This document shows positions 58,331-64,000 of a DNA stretch of 64,000 nt, in pieces. Within the stretch, counting starts at the first letter, position 1; the number at the start of each line of letters is the position of its first letter. The DNA comes from Malus domestica (lineage: Eukaryota > Streptophyta > Magnoliopsida > Rosales > Rosaceae). Under the pieces are notes generated by a model. The model made no database searches and was not told where the DNA came from. It saw nothing but the letters and a program-made list of their open reading frames with translations. The position numbers were made by a program, and so were the translations under genes. The stretch is from assembly GCF_042453785.1 (NCBI RefSeq), contig NC_091669.1, positions 32,815,001 through 32,879,000 on the forward strand, in the 5' to 3' direction.

Positions 58331-59316
58331 AGCAATCTCCAATCGAAGGGTCCAGAGGGCCAGAGGGTAACTCGAAAATCGTCTTCAACTGACCCAGAAA
58401 ATTGTGGGTCCACGGAATCTGAAAGGGCCAAAGGGCCAATCGGCTGGCCTAGAAAATTGAGCATTTCTGTCAGATATAACCAACATCAATTTTAGGTCAA
58501 ATTTCAAATGCAACAGTTAACTGATGTCAGCTAGCCGTTATTTTTGAATTTTTATTTTATTTTTTTACAGTTTTATTTTTTTTTTTACAAAATTTTTTCT
58601 CTATAACTTCTATTTTACAAAATTTGTTTTATATTTTTTCTAAACTCTATTTTTTTTTCCTAGAACTTCTATTTTACAAATTTTGTTTCATATATTTTTT
58701 TAAATTTTATTTTTTTTCCTATAACTTCTATTTTACAAAACTTGTTTCATATATTTTTTAAATTCTATTTTTTTCCTATAACTTCTTAAGCCATTATACA
58801 ACATTAAATTAAATTCAGTAACATGAAACAACATTAAACAATATGAAACAATATGAAACAACATTAAATTACATTAACCAACATAAAAAAAAAGCATTTA
58901 ACAACATTAAACTTAAACATTTAATCAACTAGCCATTGGATTTGAATTTGAATTTTTTTCGGCCAAAATTTGTAAAACAATATTTAAAAAATTCATTTTT
59001 TTCTATAAATTTAAGTTGTAGTTTTTAAATTTAATTTGTAGTTTTTAGATTTAAGTTGTAGTTTTTAAACATAAGTTGTAGTTTTTAAATTTAAGTTGTT
59101 ATAGTTTTTAAATTTAAATAATAAATTATGTTTGGCCCTTTGGTCCTCGGTTGGAAACGATTTTTTGTGACAGGGCTAAAACGAGCCATATGTCCCTTTG
59201 GCCCTCGGTTGGAGATGGAGGCAAATATGGCCCTATACGGTTCATTAAAATATTAATATCTTGAAGGGTCAAAGGGTTAAAATGAGCCATCTAGCCCCGT
59301 TCGGTTGGAGATGGTC
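58331..59316. mobile_element. TIR element (about 1 kb) at the 5' break of the TMK pseudogene
   Basis: Left end AGCAATCTCCAATCGAAGGG, right end inverse AGACCATCTCCAACCGAACG. GGCCCT(C)GGTTGGAGA-like blocks are repeated inside both ends. No transposase. The target duplication could not be fixed; PIF/Harbinger-type is a guess from the CATCTCCAA ends. Confidence 0.5.
58560..58795. repeat. Tandem repeat, about 57-65 bp x 4
   Basis: Units contain CTATAACTTCTATTTTACAA and TTTGTTTCATATATTTTTT and lie within the TIR element. Confidence 0.7.
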
Positions 59317-60220
59317 TTATTCTCCCATATAAGGTTTACACTCCTAACAAAGACTTTGAATGCAAAGTGTGAATATGAATTGTCTTAGCAAAATGAACTA
59401 TTAAGAGCCCTTTACAACAACAGAGTTTCTTCTTTAAGTTTGATTGCAATAACGAGATTTTTTACATAGTACTTCGGAGTATTGAATATTCTAATTTTTT
59501 TTAATAAATCTTTAATTAAAGCCAAAAATACTAAAATCTAAAGATTTAGAAACCTAAAGTATAAGATATTCCGAAGCACTAGATACTTTTTGTGAAATAA
59601 TGAGTTAAAAGGCTCGAAATGAGTCATGAGTGGAGTGGGTTTTTTGGTAGGTGGCCATGAGCACAGGGAGGGTCAAGTTGGCATTAGAATATGTACAAAA
59701 AGTAGTAACCTTTTGATATCTCATGCACTGATGCACATGTTGAGAGCCAGAATATGAAACTATCCAGATAGAGTTGAAGTGAGCAAAAGAGAACAATGCA
59801 AATGGCATGTTTTCATTATTTTGCCTAGGTCTATTGAAAATATAAAATTATTATTTATGCATGGCCTCATTGGATTATTTGTCCGTGTGGTGATAGGGTA
59901 GTCAACAAATAGCCCATGTGTTAACAATTAACAAAGACTTGACGAAATTTTCAATTTTGAGCCTAAATACTAACAGATTTCATCACAGGAACTTAAATCC
60001 TTATTTTCTTTTACCACAAATGCTATTTTCCGACTACCCTATCACCATGAAGACTATTAATCCAATTAAGCTTATATATATATATAGTGATGCTAAAGAG
60101 ATTATCTTTTTATATTATATTTTGTAGGCCACATGATGTAGTTGTCGATGGATGGATTCATTCTCTAATTATTAAAAATGAAATTCAACCATTAATAGCT
60201 ACATCTTGTGATTTACAAAA
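59317..60220. other. AT-rich intergenic sequence with two small inverted repeats
   Basis: 59473-59595 has imperfect arms around TAGTACTTCGGAGTAT / ATATTCCGAAGCACTA. 59888-60047 has a perfect 16-base inverted pair, TGGTGATAGGGTAGTC / GACTACCCTATCACCA. Both may be small MITEs. No gene. Confidence 0.5.
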
Positions 60221-60622
60221 GGCATATTTGTCGATTCCCTCCCCTTAAACTTGTTTAGAGTTGTCAATTTGCCCCTTGAACTATTATTTTAGCCGATTAC
60301 CCCCCTGAACTTTTATAATTAGCCAATTTCCCCTTGAACTTTAGTTTTAACCAATTATCCCCCCAAAACTTTTATAAATAGCCAATTCTTCTCTTGACGC
60401 TAGATTTTAAAATTTTTCATTCATTTTGACCACGATGACAACACATGACAATTGTATATGGGCAAAAAGAATAAAAAATTGGATAGGTGAAAATTAGATG
60501 AAGAATTTTAAAATCTAACATTGGGGGGGGGGGGGAATTTGTAACATCCCACATCGGCCAGGAGAATGGATCATCTAAGCCTTATATGTATATTCCCATC
60601 TCTACCTAGCACGAGGCATTTT

Positions 60623-60730
60623 GGGAGCTCACTGGCTTCGGGTTCCATCGGAACTCTGAAGTTAAACGAGTTCGTGCGAGAGCAATCCCATGATGGGTGA
60701 CCCACTAGGAAGTTCTCGTGTGAGTTCCCA
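60623..60730 (+). repeat. 5S rRNA-derived domain in Cassandra LTR 1
   Basis: GGGAGCTCACTGGC at the start, GAACTCTGAAGTTAAACGAG (A-box region), then GATGGGTGACCC (C box). The ends do not match a functional cytosolic 5S gene, and the surrounding sequence is Cassandra. Confidence 0.88.
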
Positions 60731-60987
60731 TAAACAAAACCGTGAGGGCGTGGTCGGGGCCAAAAGCGAACAATATCATGCTACGGTGGAGTCGAGCTCG
60801 GGATGTATTGGGGGCCCGGGCCAGGATGTGACAATTTGGTATCAAAGCCAATCTCTAGCCTGAAGTGTGCCGACGAGGACGTTGGGCCCCTAAGTGGGGT
60901 GGATTGTAACATCCCACATCGCCCAAGGGAGTGGATCATCTAAGCCTTATATGTATGTTCTCATCTCTACCTAGCACGATGCCTTTT

Positions 60988-61095
60988 GGGAGCTCACTGG
61001 CTTCGGGTTCCATTGGAACTCCGAAGTTAAGCGAGTTCACACAAGAGCAATTCCATGATGGGTGACCCACTGGGAAGTTCTCGTGTGAGTTCCTA
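60988..61095 (+). repeat. 5S rRNA-derived domain in Cassandra LTR 2
   Basis: Second copy, with CCGAAGTTAAGCGAG and GATGGGTGACCC. A few substitutions separate it from the first. Confidence 0.88.
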
Positions 61096-61322
61096 GAAAC
61101 AAAATCGTGAGGGCGAGGTCGGGGCCCAAAGCGGACAATATCGTGTTACGGTGGAGTCGAGCCTGGGATGTAATGGGGACCTGGGCGGGGATGTGATAGA
61201 ATTGGCTATGTATAAAATTTTAGAGGGGGGATAATTGGCTAAAGATAAAGTTCAGGGAGGAATTTGCAACTCTGTACAAGTTCCGAGGGGAGGGGGGAAC
61301 TAACAAATATCTCTTTACAAAA

Positions 61323-62027
61323 TATGGTCTAAAAACATGATCTCCCTACATTTTCCATGTGTATATATAAGGAAATGTTGCATTGACAAACGTTGGTCCA
61401 AACTTTGGTCTTAGGTATTTTGTTTGAAGTTACAAAAATATGTGTAATGTGCGATTAAGTCAATCAACATTTTTTGTTTTTAAGGAGAAGTTAATAAGGA
61501 CAAATTTTAGCAAGTGTTATTGATCTTAGCTGGAGAGAAAAAATTGTTTATACTGACCTCCTTATTTTCGATTGACTTTTGCGGCCTAATTATATTGGTG
61601 TCGCGACACTTGTAATATGACTTCTTTTTTAAGTTGTTTAATTTGTTGTGCTTGTTTAAAATTAAGAATTCTCACTTACACATGAAATGATATATACAAC
61701 TAAACTATAGTATTAAATTACTTCACGTACTCTAATATTATATAAACAAGTAATCGATTGCCATGGTATATATGACATTACTCTATAATTCACTAGATCC
61801 TGGTTTAAACCTCCCTCCTCTTAGTTTAATTTATAAGTAGATAATCTATACTTTTGGAAACAGTTTGAATTGGGAAAAAATAACTTGTAGCTACAAAGTT
61901 CAAGCCAATATTACATAGTGAATTAATTAATTAGAAGAGAAAGATGAAGGAGTAAAAGGGATGATTTTTCTATCTCGAGTATATTGGCTTGAACTTTTGG
62001 TTTATATTAAAGCCTAGGTCAGAGACA
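61323..62027. other. AT-rich intergenic sequence
   Basis: No coding or structural feature recognised. Confidence 0.45.
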
Positions 62028-62035
62028 CAAAGCAG

Positions 62036-62949
62036 TAGGGGTGGGTTTAAAAAACCGAAAATCGAAAAAAACTGAAAACCGAACCGAATTGAAAAAACCG
62101 AACCAAACCGAATTCTTTTGGTTCAGTTCGGTTTTAGTGATCTAGAAACCGAACCAAACCGAACCGAACCGAATTAATTAAATTAATTTTTTATTTAATT
62201 ATTTGTTTTGGGTATTATTTTCTAAACCCAATTCGTAAGTTAAAAATGTGCTAAACCCAATGTGTTGCCAAACTTTAAGCTCAAAATATTAAAAAAAAGG
62301 CCTATAAAAACTCTAAACCTTAACCTATTATTTCTCCCCCATATAATGTTTCGGAACGAAACCTCCTCCTGAAGTACCTACATCCATCTCCATAGCACTG
62401 TCTACTTCTGCCCCAACTTTCTTTTCCAAATCTACTCTCATATAACATGTAACAGAATCCATAAACATTTATTTCGGGTAGATTACTTGCGTAATTTGTG
62501 ATGGAAAAAAACCCAACACACACTAAATAAATCCACCCACACATTACTTTTACTAATCAAGTTGTCAACATGCAGTTACAAGCAAACAACCCTGATCTTT
62601 GAACAACATCATACAATTTAACTTTTCGAAGTCATTTGTATGATTTTTGTGTTGTGAAGTTGTTAGTTTGGACTTTGAAAGACTTGATTGATGATTTTAG
62701 TTCAACTTTAAATGTTTATTTTCATTGTCTTTGATTCTAGTTAGAATGCTTATGTTATGATTGTGTTGGAGATGTTAAAATTTAAAATTTCAATGTTTTT
62801 CATTGTTTGAAAAAAAAAAAAAAAAAACCGAAACCAAACCGGAAAAAACCAAACCGAAAAAAACCGAAAAAAAATGAACCGAACCGAAATTTCGGTTTGA
62901 TTTCGATTTTGGCAAAAAACCGAACCGATTTGAACCGAACCCACCCCTA
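62036..62949. mobile_element. hAT-type non-autonomous element 2, TSD CAAAGCAG
   Basis: Ends TAGGGGTGGGTT and AACCCACCCCTA, with the 8-mer CAAAGCAG on both sides (62028-62035 and 62950-62957). Subterminal AACCGAA/TTCGGTT motifs are dense at both ends (62055-62175 and 62825-62940). An 8-bp duplication is the hAT hallmark. No transposase in the 0.9-kb body. Confidence 0.88.
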
Positions 62950-62957
62950 CAAAGCAG

Positions 62958-63624
62958 GGCAACGTTCAACCCATGAGTGCAATAAGGCCTTGTTTGGCAC
63001 TATGAGAAGATGATTTATTTTCTTTAATTTTTAAGATAATTTTTTGATATAACGAATTTTGTTTCACCGTGTAGGCATGGACATAGTCAATTTGGCTAGA
63101 ACGAATATACACCTCAATCCTTCCTCCAAGTTTAAATTCGCTATTTCAGATTAGTTTAAAATAAAACAGGATTAGTTTAAAATAAAACAAGATTTGCTAA
63201 ATCCATTCTCGTCAATGCTAAATTCAACAAGCACATGGATCCAATACATTCCAAACATATGTGTTCAGTTTGGCCCAATTAAATTTTTCAATTTGGGCCT
63301 ATATAGTAGTTGTGAGAGGAGCGAATGTCACACACTTTTTTGGCAGCTCATTTTAGGGTCGGTTTGGTTTTATTTGGATCGGTATTCTTCAAACTCAAAA
63401 ACCAAACCAAAACTACCGTTTGGTTTATTTTCATTTATTTGATTGGGTTCTGATTTTTTTTTTTTGTTAATTTTAATTTAGCAAATGAGAGATAGATTAA
63501 GAGCTCTTTCGAAGCTTCTTCTTCGCGATCGACAATACTAATCTCGCGAAAGGTGGGACGGGTACGGACGCGACATAGAAGCCGATGAAGAAATGCTAGT
63601 TATACAATCCTCAAAAGTAGACTG
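62958..63624. other. Intergenic sequence, some repeat remnants
   Basis: AACCAAACC-rich words near 63355-63425 may be an eroded relative of the hAT-type elements. No gene. Confidence 0.4.
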
Positions 63625-64000
63625 TGTTGGAGTTTTGAGACTCCATGTCTCACATCGGGGAACATATGTTTCCCAATGGTCTATATATATAGATATATAT
63701 ATATATATTGTCTTTTATACTAATAGTTAGGATTTGGCCTATTTGGAAAATGATTGAAAGACTTGTACTTTATGGTTGTGTGGATTAGGCTTATATAATA
63801 TAGCCTAATATAATTAATATTAATTAATCAAGATAAGGGCCTTGGGCCTTAGAAGTTAAAATTAATAAGAGTTTATTAATTTTAATTAACATAGTAATTA
63901 AAAACTGTTTTGTTTAAGAGACACAGCTTTTAGAAAGAGTTGTGTACTTTCAAATACGTTCAACAGGTATTTGAAAGGGTATAAAACAACCTATATATTT
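63625..64000 (+). mobile_element. Partial LTR-like sequence running off the window
   Basis: Starts TGTTGGAGTTTTGAGACTCC and continues CATGTCTCACATCGGGGAAC, a common start style of plant copia LTRs. AT-rich sequence with possible TATA motifs follows. The end lies outside the window. Confidence 0.45.

Larger units (their letters stand above)
60540..61198 (+). mobile_element. Cassandra TRIM (5S rRNA-bearing LTRs), TSD GAATT
   Basis: Two 294-bp LTRs, 60540-60833 and 60905-61198 (TGTAACATCCCACATCG ... GGGATGTGACA, or GATGTGATA in the second). Between them are 71 bp: TTTGGTATCAAAGCC (initiator-tRNA-Met primer-binding site) and CTAAGTGGGGTGGAT (polypurine tract). GAATT flanks both sides (60535-60539 and 61199-61203). 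No protein is encoded, as usual for TRIMs. Each LTR carries a 5S rRNA-like domain. Confidence 0.95.
60221..61313. mobile_element. Foldback (Mutator-type) MITE with 9-bp TSD, interrupted by Cassandra
   Basis: Ends GGCATATTTGTCGATTCCC and inverse GAGATATTTGTTAGTTCCCC, with arms alignable for about 65 bp (…AGAGTTG…AATT…CCTTGAAC). TTTACAAAA lies directly outside both ends (60212-60220 and 61314-61322). A 9-bp duplication is typical of Mutator-like elements. Without the Cassandra insertion it is about 430 bp. Confidence 0.82.

Noticed and set aside
60623-61095. Two 5S rRNA genes
   Set aside because: They lie inside matched 294-bp LTRs with a tRNA-Met primer site and TSD, so they are Cassandra domains and not rRNA genes.

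Overview
The window is plant nuclear DNA, from a dicot and most likely a rosaceous tree of the apple/pear group. Evidence for a plant: GT-AG introns, and plant families including FAR1/FHY3-related, BPM, DYW-class PPR, GEX1, ZFP4-like, U-box PUB and TMK receptor kinase. The rosaceous assignment is inference. It rests on a Cassandra element and several short repeats that I associate with Maleae from memory, and I could not search a database.

Layout. 0-7 kb: a BPM exon fragment, a FAR1-related gene that is complete except for one lesion, and a PP2A scaffold (A subunit) pseudogene on the minus strand, split near its start by a solo LTR. 7-18.5 kb: two copies of a 2.9-kb block flank an intact two-exon Gfo/Idh/MocA-type oxidoreductase gene. 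16.8-27 kb: a decayed Ty1/copia element (TSD TTATT) holds a much younger non-autonomous LTR element on the minus strand (TSD GCGAT). 27-36 kb: a LINE 3' end, a DYW-type PPR relic, an intact six-exon GEX1-like gene (minus) and an intact single-exon ZFP4-like C2H2 repressor gene (minus). 36-45 kb: gene-poor, with a 2.63-kb solo LTR (TSD CGAAG) and a hAT-type element. 45.5-47 kb: a U-box PUB pseudogene. 47.4-58.3 kb: a TMK receptor-kinase pseudogene (minus) whose last exon is split by a very young 7.5-kb retrotransposon (TSD TCGGG) that keeps gag but has lost nearly all of pol. 58-64 kb: small DNA elements, a Cassandra TRIM (TSD GAATT) nested in a Mutator-type foldback element (9-bp TSD), a second hAT-type element (8-bp TSD) and a truncated LTR at the edge.

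Only three protein genes look intact: the oxidoreductase, GEX1 and the ZFP4-like gene. The other recognisable genes carry stops, frameshifts, deletions or insertions. There is no operon-like organisation; what links the region is layered transposon insertion, which can be ordered from TSDs and LTR divergence. I found no convincing new multi-gene system. The most informative items are two exact gene-splitting insertions, the gag-only element with a fused RNase H/integrase remnant, and the young non-autonomous element built around three unrelated tandem arrays. All comparisons were made by eye.
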